Assembly: GCA_945952465.1 (NCBI GenBank)
Contig: CAMFIB010000005.1
Location: 84,820 to 125,127 of the forward strand
DNA length: 40,308 nucleotides
Reading direction: 5' to 3'
Source of the DNA: an uncultured Pseudomonadota bacterium
Lineage (GTDB): Bacteria > Pseudomonadota > Gammaproteobacteria > Burkholderiales > Burkholderiaceae_C
The notes beneath the pieces were generated by a model that had not been told where the DNA came from, did no database searches, and saw only the letters and a list, made by a program, of their open reading frames with translations. The stretch's first letter is position 1. Every line of letters begins with the position of its first letter. Made by a program: the position numbers and the translations under genes. Shown piece by piece: positions 1 through 7,253 of the stretch.

Positions 1-670
1 GCAGGTCTTCCAGTTCGTCGCGCGCCACGTCGATCAGCGCATTGTGATGGGCCAGCACCACGTCCAGGTCGGCGCTGGTGAAACCGGGGCGGGCCGGCGG
101 CGGCGCGGCCGGCGCGATCTGCCGGTGCGGGTAGGGCCGGCGCGTGGCGGTGTTGTAGGCCACGCCGAAAGCGGTGAGCGCCAGTGCGTTGACCAGCACC
201 GGCCCGTAGGCGAAGGCGTAGCCCAGCGGCGCCAGCGCGGGCGCGCCCAGCACCGCCGTGAGGGCGGCCGCGCCGCCCGGCGGGTGCAGGCAGCGGCAGG
301 CCAGCATGACGCTGATGGCGCCGGCGGCGGCACACGCCGCCGCGACCACCGGGTGCGGGATGTAACGGGCGCAGGCCACGCCCACCAGTGCCGACAGCAC
401 GTTGCCGCCCACCACCGCCCAAGGCTGGGCCAGCGGGCTGGCCGGCACGCCGAACACCAGCACCGCCGAGGCGCCCATTGGTGCCACCAGCCACGGCACG
501 GTGCCGGCCGGCATCAGCCCCTGGCCGACGAAAGCGGTGAGCGTCAGCCCGAGCAGCGCACCCAGCACCACGCGGATGCGTTCGCGCAGGTCGGTGGTGG
601 TGGGGGCGGGGCGCCACGGCGCCCAGAAGGCCGCGAGGCGCTGGCGCCACGGGACGATGGGGCTGTGCAC
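1..670 (-). CDS. HPP family integral membrane protein, C-terminus cut by the window edge
   Basis: Reads from a GTG at 668-670 to the window edge without a stop (223 residues visible). An amphipathic N-terminus containing WRQRLAAFWAPWRP precedes about four to five hydrophobic segments. The family signature is seen as CLHPPGGAAAL, with His-Pro-Pro at residues 129-131, followed by a last membrane segment ending near residue 172 and a polar tail ending DLDVVLAHHNALIDVARDEL. HPP-domain proteins usually carry CBS domains after this tail, and some plant and cyanobacterial members are implicated in nitrite transport; neither the CBS part nor the substrate can be seen here. No ATG lies near the start, and the GTG is preceded by a G-run that could serve as ribosome binding site. 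Family call is firm, start moderately sure. Confidence 0.88.
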   Translation of the reverse strand, partial: MHSPIVPWRQRLAAFWAPWRPAPTTTDLRERIRVVLGALLGLTLTAFVGQGLMPAGTVPWLVAPMGASAVLVFGVPASPLAQPWAVVGGNVLSALVGVACARYIPHPVVAAACAAAGAISVMLACRCLHPPGGAAALTAVLGAPALAPLGYAFAYGPVLVNALALTAFGVAYNTATRRPYPHRQIAPAAPPPARPGFTSADLDVVLAHHNALIDVARDELEDL

Positions 671-735
671 CCCCCGATTATCCTGGCTCGCCAGGCCGCC
701 CGGCGGGGGCGGCCCTCAGCGCGGCCGGGGCGGCG

Positions 736-933
736 TCAGTAGCGGTAGGGGTTGCCCGGCCGCGCGTCGTAGCGGTTGGGCACGCCGTCACCGTCGCGGT
801 CGCCACGGTAGTAACGCGGGCCGCCGGCGGGCGGCGCGTCGTAATAGCGGTAGCCGCCGCGGGCCGGAACGACCACGCAGCCCGACACGATGGTGGTGGC
901 GGCAACGGCGGCAAGCAGAACGAGCTTTCTCAT
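736..933 (-). CDS. Small lipoprotein with a calcium-loop-like acidic repeat
   Basis: Encodes 65 residues. The N-terminus is a lipoprotein signal: MRKLVLLAAVAATTIVSGC, with the lipobox VSGC and the modified cysteine at residue 19. The mature part is tyrosine-, arginine- and glycine-rich and contains DRDGDGVPNRYDARP, the Asp-x-Asp-x-Asp-Gly pattern of thrombospondin type 3 / calcium-binding loops that is common in short proteobacterial envelope lipoproteins. Function unknown; an outer membrane location is inferred from the lack of Asp after the cysteine (Val follows). It is divergent from the MarR/efflux operon, with 196 bases between the two starts; that region carries the inverted repeat at 1020-1035 and the marR promoter. 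Confidence 0.8.
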   Translation of the reverse strand: MRKLVLLAAVAATTIVSGCVVVPARGGYRYYDAPPAGGPRYYRGDRDGDGVPNRYDARPGNPYRY

Positions 934-1019
934 GGTGTTTCCCCTCAGGGTGTCTGTGAATCGATGGCTCCATTGAAACCGCATCAGGTGTCTGCGCTGT
1001 TGGGCCGGTGCGCAGCGGC

Positions 1020-1035
1020 GGTTAACGGCGTTACC
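1020..1035. promoter_or_regulatory. Operator-like quasi-palindrome GGTTAACGGCGTTACC
   Basis: Sixteen-base imperfect inverted repeat in the divergent region between the small lipoprotein and marR. The same element, differing at two of sixteen positions, lies at 35490-35505 just upstream of a secreted hydrolase. The regulator that would bind is not known. Confidence 0.4.
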
Positions 1036-1092
1036 AGATGTGTGACCCGCGCCGCCGCCCACCTCGGGAATACCCGAGTCGCAATAGGTGCC

Positions 1093-1121
1093 TTGACAAT
1101 AACTGCCTAGGCAGTTATATT
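1093..1121 (+). promoter_or_regulatory. marR-efflux operon promoter
   Basis: A perfect -35 box TTGACA (1093-1098) and -10 TATATT (1116-1121) are separated by 17 bases. The -10 ends 8 bases before the ATG at 1130, so the predicted transcript starts at or within two bases of the start codon; no Shine-Dalgarno sequence is present. The spacer is entirely occupied by the palindrome at 1099-1118. Confidence 0.85.
1099..1118. promoter_or_regulatory. Perfect 20-bp palindrome, likely MarR operator
   Basis: ATAACTGCCTAGGCAGTTAT equals its own reverse complement over all 20 bases and fills the space between the -35 and -10 boxes, overlapping the -10. Size and position are those of a MarR dimer operator; binding would block RNA polymerase and give autorepression relieved by an efflux substrate. 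The regulator identity is inferred from adjacency. Confidence 0.85.
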
Positions 1122-1129
1122 TCCGATCC

Positions 1130-1627
1130 ATGACAGATGCCCCCGTTCCCCGTTGCGGTCTGTACCACCCGGACACCTACCAGGCCAGCGAGTCCGTGGG
1201 CTACCTCATCAAGGTGCTGTACCACTCGCTGCAGCGCAACATCGACCAGCGCATGCAGGAGCACGAACTCACCGCCATGCAGTGGGGCCCGCTGCTGCTG
1301 CTGGCCAAGGGCAAGGGCGACACCGCCGCCGAGCTGGCGCGCGACATGGGCACCGACACCGGCGCCATGACCCGCATGCTGGACCGCCTGCAGGCCAAGG
1401 GCCTCATTCAGCGCCGCCGCAGCGAGGAAGACCGCCGCGTGGTGCACCTCGAACTCACACCGGCCGGCCACGAGGTGGTGTCGCGCATCCCGCCCGGCCT
1501 GTGCTCGGCCATGAACGAACACCTGAGCGGCTTCACTGCCGAAGAACTGGAGCAGCTCAAGAGCCTGCTGCGCCGGATGATCGCCAGCGGTCTGGCGGTC
1601 GCCCACAACGAACAACCGAAAGCCTGA
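1130..1627 (+). CDS. MarR-family transcriptional regulator of the efflux operon
   Basis: 165 residues, normal for MarR proteins. A helical dimerisation N-terminus (SVGYLIKVLYHSLQRNIDQR) is followed by a winged helix at about residues 45-110, including TAAELARDMGTDTGAMTRML (recognition helices) and the wing RRRSEEDRRVVHLELTPAG; the C-terminal helix completes the dimer interface. It heads an operon with NodT, EmrA and EmrB genes; its stop is one base from the next ATG. The arrangement matches EmrR/MprA-type local repressors. The 20-bp palindrome inside its promoter is the expected autoregulatory site. The ATG has no Shine-Dalgarno sequence and sits where transcription should begin, so the mRNA is probably leaderless. 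Inducing ligand unknown. Confidence 0.92.
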   Translation: MTDAPVPRCGLYHPDTYQASESVGYLIKVLYHSLQRNIDQRMQEHELTAMQWGPLLLLAKGKGDTAAELARDMGTDTGAMTRMLDRLQAKGLIQRRRSEEDRRVVHLELTPAGHEVVSRIPPGLCSAMNEHLSGFTAEELEQLKSLLRRMIASGLAVAHNEQPKA

Positions 1628-1628
1628 C

Positions 1629-3035
1629 ATGAACCGCACCCGCGTTCCCGCCCTTCTCACCCTGGTGGCCGCGCTCGCGCTGGCCGGTTGCGCCAGCACC
1701 GGCGTCGTCTCGCCGCAGGCCCGCGAACTGCCCGCCGCGCAGGCCGGCGCCACCGCGCCCTTCGAGGCCTGGCCGCAGGCCGACTGGTGGACCCGCTACA
1801 ACGACCCCGCGCTGAACGCGCTGGTGCAGCAGGCGCTGGCCGGCAACCTGAACATCCAGCTCGCGCAGGCCCGGCTCGCCAAGGCCCGCGCCGCCGCCGA
1901 CGTGGCCGACGCCGCGCGCTACCCGCAGGTGGGCCTCGCGGTGGACGCCACCCGCCAGCGCTTCAGCGAAAACGGCCTGTACCCGCCGCCGTTGGCCGGC
2001 TCCACGCAGACCAGCAGCCAGGCGCTGGTCAACGCGAGCTGGGAGATCGACTTCTGGGGCAAGAACCGCGCCGCGCTCGACGCCGCTCTGAGCCAGGGCA
2101 AGGCGGCCGAGGCCGAGGCGCAGGCGGCCAAGGTCATCGTCTCGTCGTCGGTGGTGCGCGGCTACTTCAACCTGGCGCGCCTCGTGGAGCAGCGCGAGGT
2201 GGCGCAGGCCATTCTTCAGCAGCGCGCGCAGACGCTGCAGCTCGTGCAGCAGCGCGTGGGCGCCGGGCTCGACACCCGGGTCGAGCAGCGCCAGGCCGAG
2301 GGCAATCTGCCGGTGACGCGCGGCGACATCGCCCAGCTCGACGAACAGATCGCGCTGGCCCGCAACGCGCTGGCCGTGCTGAGCGGCCAGGCGCCCGATG
2401 CCGCCCGCACGCTCACGCCGCATCTGGCCGTGGGCGCCGCGCCGTCGCAGGCGCCGGCCGCCATTCCGGCCGATCTGCTCGGCCGCCGCGCCGACGTGGC
2501 CGCCGCCCGCGCCCGGGTGCAGGCCGCGGCCGGCGACATCGACGTGGCGAAGGCGCAGTTCTACCCCAACGTCAACCTCACCGCCTTCGCCGGCTTTGCC
2601 AGCCTGGGCGTCTCGCGCTGGTTCGAGTCGGGCAGCGCCACCTACGGCATCGGCCCGGCCGTCCATCTGCCGATCTTCGAGGCCGGCCGGCTGCGCGCCA
2701 ACCTGAAGGGCAAGACCGCCGACTACGACGCCGCCGTGCTCAGCTACAACCAGGCCGTGCTCGACGCCGCCCGCGACGTGGCCGACCAGGTCGCCTCGCT
2801 GCAGTCTCTGGCCGTGCAGCGGCGCGAGCAGAAAGACGCGCAGGCCGCCGCCGAGTCGGCCTTCGACCTCGCCACCCAGCGCTACAAGGCCGGCCTCGCC
2901 AACTACCTCACCGTGCTGACCGCCGAGAACGCGGTGCTGGCCCAGCGCCGCGCCGCCACCGACCTCGCCGCCCGCGCGCTCGACCTCGACGCCGCGCTGA
3001 ATCGCTCGCTCGGCGGCGGCTACGTCGCCGGTTAA
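1629..3035 (+). CDS. NodT-family outer membrane efflux lipoprotein
   Basis: 468 residues, the usual size for TolC-like outer membrane factors. A lipoprotein signal peptide ends in the lipobox LAGC (Cys near residue 20). Two OEP repeats follow: the first with WWTRYNDPALNALVQQAL, ARLAKARAAADVADAARYPQ and WEIDFWGKNR, the second with LGRRADVAAARARVQAA and FYPNVNLTAFAGFASLG, ending in long coiled-coil helices and NYLTVLTAENAVLAQRR. It should form the outer membrane channel of the tripartite pump made with the EmrA and EmrB proteins encoded immediately downstream. It begins one base after the marR stop, implying translational coupling. Confidence 0.93.
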   Translation: MNRTRVPALLTLVAALALAGCASTGVVSPQARELPAAQAGATAPFEAWPQADWWTRYNDPALNALVQQALAGNLNIQLAQARLAKARAAADVADAARYPQVGLAVDATRQRFSENGLYPPPLAGSTQTSSQALVNASWEIDFWGKNRAALDAALSQGKAAEAEAQAAKVIVSSSVVRGYFNLARLVEQREVAQAILQQRAQTLQLVQQRVGAGLDTRVEQRQAEGNLPVTRGDIAQLDEQIALARNALAVLSGQAPDAARTLTPHLAVGAAPSQAPAAIPADLLGRRADVAAARARVQAAAGDIDVAKAQFYPNVNLTAFAGFASLGVSRWFESGSATYGIGPAVHLPIFEAGRLRANLKGKTADYDAAVLSYNQAVLDAARDVADQVASLQSLAVQRREQKDAQAAAESAFDLATQRYKAGLANYLTVLTAENAVLAQRRAATDLAARALDLDAALNRSLGGGYVAG

Positions 3036-3067
3036 CGCATCCGAACCCTTCGTCCAAGGACACCACC

Positions 3068-4378
3068 ATGACCGCACCGAACAACAACACCCCCGCCGTC
3101 GCCGCCAACCCCAACCGCCGCAAGCCGCTGCTGATCGCGCTGGCCGGCGTGTTCGTCCTCGCCGGCATCGGCTACGGCGCCTACTACGGCCTGCACGCCC
3201 GCAACTTCGAGACCACCGACAACGCCTACGTGCAGGGCAACGTCGTCCAGATCACGCCGCAGGTCGGCGGCACGGTGCTGGCCATCGAGGCGCAGGACAC
3301 CGACTTCGTGAAGGCCGGCCAGAGCCTCATCAAGCTCGACCCCGCCGACGCGCAGGTCGCGCTCGACCAGGCCGAGGCCCAGCTCGCGCAGACCGTGCGC
3401 GAAGTGCGCACGCTGTACACCAACAACTCGTCCTTGGCCGCCAACGTGTCGCTGCGGCAGGCCGAACTGGCCAAGGCCAGCGCCGACGTGAAGCGCGCGC
3501 AGGACGACCTGGCGCGCCGTGAGCCGCTGCAGGCCAACGGCGCGGTGTCGGGCGAAGAGCTGGACCATTCGCGCACCGCGCTGGCGGCCGCCCGCAGCGC
3601 GCAGAACGCCGCGCAGGCCGCTGTCAATGCGTCGCAGGAACAGCTCGCCTCCAACAAGGCGCTGACCGAAGGCGTGCCGGTTGACGAACACCCCAACGTG
3701 CTGCGCGCCGCTGCGCGGGTGCGCGAGGCCTACCTCGCGTTCAAGCGCGCCGAGCTGGTGGCACCGGTCGGTGGTTTCGTGGCCAAGCGCAGCGTGCAGG
3801 TGGGCCAGCGCATCGCGCCCGGCGCGCCGCTGATGGCCATCATTCCGCTCGACCAGGTCTGGGTCGACGCCAACTTCAAGGAAGTGCAGCTGCGCAACAT
3901 GCGCATCGGCCAGCCCGTCACGCTGACGGCCGACGTGTACGGCAGCAAGGTGACCTACCACGGCAAGGTGGCGGGCCTGGGCGCCGGCACCGGCTCGGCC
4001 TTCGCGCTGCTGCCGGCGCAGAACGCCACCGGCAACTGGATCAAGGTGGTGCAGCGGGTGCCGGTGCGCGTGGCGCTGGACGCCAAGGAACTGGCCGACC
4101 ACCCGCTGCGCGTGGGCCTCTCGATGGAAGCCGAGGTGGACGTGCACGACCAGAGCGGCAAGGTGCTGGCCGACGCCGGCAGCACGCCGAGCGCGCCCGA
4201 GGCCATTGCGGCACCGGCCGTCGACAAGGACGCCGACGCCCGCGTGAAGCAGATCGTCTCGGCCAACCTCGGCCGCAAGACCTCGGCGGTGGTCGATGCG
4301 CATGCCGCCGCCACCGCAGGCGCCGCCGTGCGCCCCGCCAACGGCGCCGCGCCCCGCACCGCCGCCACCGGCGCCTGA
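3068..4378 (+). CDS. emrA: EmrA-type membrane fusion protein (HlyD family)
   Basis: 436 residues. A short cytoplasmic N-terminus is followed by one membrane helix (about residues 18-40, LLIALAGVFVLAGIGYGAYY). The periplasmic part begins with the EmrA hallmark FETTDNAYVQGNVVQITPQVGG, split here by description: residues TDNAYVQG then a lipoyl-like half-domain, a long alpha-helical hairpin (about 90-190), the second lipoyl half (APVGGFVAKRSVQVGQRI) and a beta-barrel domain (VDANFKEVQLRNMRIGQPV). An extra Ala-rich tail of about 70 residues (to the C-terminus) goes beyond the conserved barrel; its role is unknown. It bridges EmrB and the NodT channel. A Shine-Dalgarno AAGGA lies 8 bases before the ATG; the next gene starts three bases after its stop. 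Confidence 0.93.
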   Translation: MTAPNNNTPAVAANPNRRKPLLIALAGVFVLAGIGYGAYYGLHARNFETTDNAYVQGNVVQITPQVGGTVLAIEAQDTDFVKAGQSLIKLDPADAQVALDQAEAQLAQTVREVRTLYTNNSSLAANVSLRQAELAKASADVKRAQDDLARREPLQANGAVSGEELDHSRTALAAARSAQNAAQAAVNASQEQLASNKALTEGVPVDEHPNVLRAAARVREAYLAFKRAELVAPVGGFVAKRSVQVGQRIAPGAPLMAIIPLDQVWVDANFKEVQLRNMRIGQPVTLTADVYGSKVTYHGKVAGLGAGTGSAFALLPAQNATGNWIKVVQRVPVRVALDAKELADHPLRVGLSMEAEVDVHDQSGKVLADAGSTPSAPEAIAAPAVDKDADARVKQIVSANLGRKTSAVVDAHAAATAGAAVRPANGAAPRTAATGA

Positions 4379-4381
4379 GCC

Positions 4382-5998
4382 ATGGCCCAGGCCGACACCC
4401 TTTCCGGCAACGCGCCGCAGCCCGCAGCGGGTGCGGCCGCCGCGCCGCCGGCCCACATCGAGCACCCGCCGCTGACCGGCGGGCAGCTGGTGCTGGGCAC
4501 CATCGCGCTCTCGCTGGCGACCTTCATGAACGTGCTCGACACGTCCATCGCCAACGTGTCCATTCCCGCCATCTCCGGCGACCTGGGCGTGAGCCCGAGC
4601 CAGGGCACCTGGGTCATCACGTCGTTCGCGGTGGCCAACGCCATCTCGGTGCCGCTGACCGGCTGGCTGACGCAGCGCTTCGGCCAGGTCAGGCTGTTCA
4701 CCGCCAGCGTGCTGCTGTTCGTGATCGCGTCCATCCTGTGCGGGCTGGCGCCCAGCATCGAGATGCTGATCTTCTTCCGCGTGGTGCAGGGCGCCGTGGC
4801 GGGGCCGATGATCCCGCTGTCGCAGACGCTGCTGCTCGCCAGCTACCCCAAGGCCAAGGCCGGCACCGCGCTGGCGCTGTGGGGCATGACCACGCTGGTC
4901 GCGCCCGTCATGGGGCCGCTGCTCGGCGGCTGGATCACCGACCAGTTCAGCTGGCCGTGGATCTTCTACATCAACATCCCGTTCGGCCTCGCCGCCGCCT
5001 TCTTCACCTGGAGCATCTACCGCAGCCGCGAATCGGCGATCCGCCTGCTGCCGATCGACAAGATCGGGCTGGCGCTGCTGGTGCTGTGGGTGGGCGCGCT
5101 GCAGGTCATGCTCGACAAGGGCAAGGAGCTCGACTGGTTTGCCTCCGGACAGATCGTGCTGCTGGGCGCCACCGCGCTGATCGGGTTCACGTTCTTCGTG
5201 GTGTGGGAACTCACCGAGAAACACCCGGTGGTCGATCTGCGCCTGTTCGCGCGGCGCAACTTCTGGACCGGCGCGCTCGCCACCTCGCTGGGCTACGGCG
5301 TGTTCTTCGGCAACGTGGTGCTGCTGCCGCTGTGGCTGCAGCAGTACATGGGCTACACCGCCACGCAGGCCGGCATGATCATGGCGCCGGTGGGGCTGCT
5401 CGCCATCGTGCTGTCACCGCTGGTGGGCAAGAAGGTGGGCACCACAGACCCGCGCTGGCTCGCCACCATCGCCTTCCTGGTGTTCGCGCTGGTGCTGTTC
5501 ATGCGCTCGCACTTCAACACCCAGGCCGACTTCACCACCATCCTCATTCCCACCATCGTGCAGGGTGCGGCAATGGCCTTCTTCTTCATCCCGCTGGTCA
5601 GCCTCACGCTGTCGGGCCTCACGCCCGACCGCATACCGGCGGCGTCGGGGCTGTCGAACTTCGTGCGCATCACGGCCGGCGGTTTCGGCACCTCCATCGC
5701 CACCACGCTGTGGGACGACCGCGCCGCCATGCACCACGCGCAACTGGCCGAGAACATCTCCACCGCCAACGGCAACGCCAGCCAGGCCGTGGCCGGGCTG
5801 CAGAGCCAGGGCTTCAGCGCCGAGCAGGCCTACGCCATGATCAACCGGCTGATCGACCAGCAGGCCTTCATGCTCAGCGCCAACGACATCTTCTACGCCT
5901 CGGCCTTCATCTTCCTGCTGCTCGTCGGCGTGGTGTGGCTGGCCCGGCCGGTGAAGGCGGCCGGGGCGGGCGGCGCGGAGGCCATGGGCGCGCATTGA
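4382..5998 (+). CDS. emrB: EmrB-type drug:H+ antiporter (MFS, DHA2 family)
   Basis: 538 residues with about 14 hydrophobic segments, as expected for the DHA2 family. Seen motifs are LDTSIANVSIPAISGDLG in the first helix, WVITSFAVANAISVPLTGWL, the loop 2-3 motif TQRFGQVRLF, and the antiporter motif C region LVAPVMGPLLGGWI in helix 5. It uses the proton gradient to extrude hydrophobic compounds through EmrA and the outer membrane channel encoded upstream. It is the last gene of the marR-nodT-emrA-emrB operon; a dispersed repeat (6027-6085) separates it from the convergent araC-type gene and probably ends transcription. Substrates cannot be deduced from sequence. Confidence 0.94.
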   Translation: MAQADTLSGNAPQPAAGAAAAPPAHIEHPPLTGGQLVLGTIALSLATFMNVLDTSIANVSIPAISGDLGVSPSQGTWVITSFAVANAISVPLTGWLTQRFGQVRLFTASVLLFVIASILCGLAPSIEMLIFFRVVQGAVAGPMIPLSQTLLLASYPKAKAGTALALWGMTTLVAPVMGPLLGGWITDQFSWPWIFYINIPFGLAAAFFTWSIYRSRESAIRLLPIDKIGLALLVLWVGALQVMLDKGKELDWFASGQIVLLGATALIGFTFFVVWELTEKHPVVDLRLFARRNFWTGALATSLGYGVFFGNVVLLPLWLQQYMGYTATQAGMIMAPVGLLAIVLSPLVGKKVGTTDPRWLATIAFLVFALVLFMRSHFNTQADFTTILIPTIVQGAAMAFFFIPLVSLTLSGLTPDRIPAASGLSNFVRITAGGFGTSIATTLWDDRAAMHHAQLAENISTANGNASQAVAGLQSQGFSAEQAYAMINRLIDQQAFMLSANDIFYASAFIFLLLVGVVWLARPVKAAGAGGAEAMGAH

Positions 5999-6026
5999 GA
6001 CGGTTGCTGCGGCCGGAATGAAGATG

Positions 6027-6085
6027 TTTTCGGCCTCAAGTCAGCGCCGAATCTGGATTTGTTGCTATGAATTCAGAAGCGGCGC
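6027..6085 (+). repeat. Dispersed ~60-bp repeat, copy 1 (convergent junction)
   Basis: Fills the gap between the stop of emrB and the stop of the convergent AraC gene. Core GGCCTCAAGTCAGCGCC can fold as a short GC hairpin, flanked by T-runs on one side and ATTTG/GCTATGAATTCAGAAGCG on the other. It matches the inverted copy at 15642-15700 in 47 of 57 ungapped positions by eye. Probably acts as a bidirectional terminator (inference). Confidence 0.8.
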
Positions 6086-7093
6086 TCAATCACGCAGGCG
6101 CCGCAGCGTCTGCGACGGCAGCTCGCCAAAGCGCCGTTCGTAGGCGTGCGCGAAGATGCCCATGTTGACGTAGCCCCAGCCCGCCACGACCGACGACACC
6201 GTGGCCCCCGGCCGCGCGGCCAGCAGGTCGGCGCGCACGCCCTGCAGCCGCAGCTCGCGCAGGTACTCGCCCGGCGAGTGGCCACGGAAGGACCGGAAGC
6301 CATGCGTCAGCGCCCGCACACTCACCCCCACCGCCGCGGCCACCTCGGTCAGCGTCGGCACCTCGCGCGCGTGTTCGCGCAGGTGGTCTTCCGCCTGCTT
6401 CACGAAGCGCGGTGCCAGCGAACCCGTGCGCTCCAAGGCCTGGTCGCCGAGCGCCTGGCGCCATTGGCTCAACAGGTTCATGCCCAGGATTTCTTCCAGG
6501 TGCTTGCTGAAAGGCCCTTGCCTCACCTGCTCGGGCATCTCGGCGATGCAGCGGCTCGCATATTCCAGCAGTGCGTACCAGCTTGAACCCGGCCCGCCGA
6601 ACTTGAACTTGAGCTGCCACATCTCCTGCGGCGCGGGTCTGCCGTGCCAGCGCTCGTACAGGTCGGCGAGGAAGCGGTGGGAAAAGCTGAGGTTGACCTG
6701 CAGGTGGTCTGCGCTGGCCGCGAGAAAGTAGCCGGTGCGGCTGTTGTCCACCAGAAAGCTTTCTCCGGCCGCTGTTTCCGCCAGATCGCAGTGGCGCACG
6801 CAGCCGCGCACGGTGGTCAGCGCAATGCCCTTGCCCGGGTCGGGCGCAAAGTCGCGCAGATCGACCGGCACGCCGTAGCAGAACCGGCTGAGGGTGAAGC
6901 TGCCGATGTCGAACGCGTACTGCTCGGAGCGCGGCTTGCGCAGCTTGTTGTCGGGGTTCACGACATACGGCATGTAGACCGAGTCGGTCATGGCGCCGAT
7001 CTCGTCCCAGTCCCGGGACCGCAGCGCCAGATGGGCGTCGGTGGGTTGCCCACGGGCATCCAGGATCAGGGCGTTCTGGATAGAGGTCAGCAT
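6086..7093 (-). CDS. AraC-family transcriptional regulator
   Basis: 335 residues. The N-terminal two thirds resemble the AraC-binding-like domain of the ArbA/XylS-type group (SRDWDEIGAMTDSVYMPY, then LTTVRGCVRHCDLAETAAG). The C-terminal 100 residues hold two helix-turn-helix motifs: TLTEVAAAVGVSVRALTHGF and the signature region ending SVVAGWGYVNMGIFAHAYERRFGELP. A strong AGGAGG Shine-Dalgarno precedes the ATG. The gene is convergent with the efflux operon and follows a secreted lipase gene on the same strand, separated by 160 bases that contain a perfect 15-bp inverted repeat. The lipase is a plausible target, but no target can be read from the sequence. Confidence 0.9.
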   Translation of the reverse strand: MLTSIQNALILDARGQPTDAHLALRSRDWDEIGAMTDSVYMPYVVNPDNKLRKPRSEQYAFDIGSFTLSRFCYGVPVDLRDFAPDPGKGIALTTVRGCVRHCDLAETAAGESFLVDNSRTGYFLAASADHLQVNLSFSHRFLADLYERWHGRPAPQEMWQLKFKFGGPGSSWYALLEYASRCIAEMPEQVRQGPFSKHLEEILGMNLLSQWRQALGDQALERTGSLAPRFVKQAEDHLREHAREVPTLTEVAAAVGVSVRALTHGFRSFRGHSPGEYLRELRLQGVRADLLAARPGATVSSVVAGWGYVNMGIFAHAYERRFGELPSQTLRRLRD

Positions 7094-7180
7094 GTCGCCT
7101 CCTGCGTGTCGCGGTCAGTCCCCGGGGCGCTCGTGCCGCAGGTGGCGGCATGGTATCAAGCCTCTGACGGGGCGCAAGGA

Positions 7181-7238
7181 TGGCAACAGCCTGGCGGAGA
7201 AGGAATGAACACTGAACGCAGAGGCCAGGCTGTTGCCA
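7181..7238. repeat. Perfect 15-bp inverted repeat with 28-base spacer
   Basis: TGGCAACAGCCTGGC (7181-7195) and its exact complement GCCAGGCTGTTGCCA (7224-7238) lie between the lipase stop and the AraC start. It could be a long-stem hairpin 3' to the lipase mRNA (no T-run follows) or paired operator arms upstream of the AraC gene. Confidence 0.75.
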
Positions 7239-7253
7239 AACGGGTTCACCGGC

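Noticed and set aside
3029-3046. GGTTAACGCATCCGAACC as a third copy of the GGTTAACG operator-like element
   Set aside because: It overlaps the NodT stop codon inside an operon and matches only the left half.
1688-3067. Long open frame running through the NodT gene in frame with emrA, suggesting a fusion
   Set aside because: It is an Arg/Ala/Gly-rich shadow frame from high GC; emrA has its own ATG and ribosome site at 3068.
3032-5224. Long antisense open frames over efflux, lipase, cyclase and purB genes
   Set aside because: Composition (His/Arg/Gly/Ala-rich, no domains) is that of GC-rich shadow frames opposite well-supported genes.
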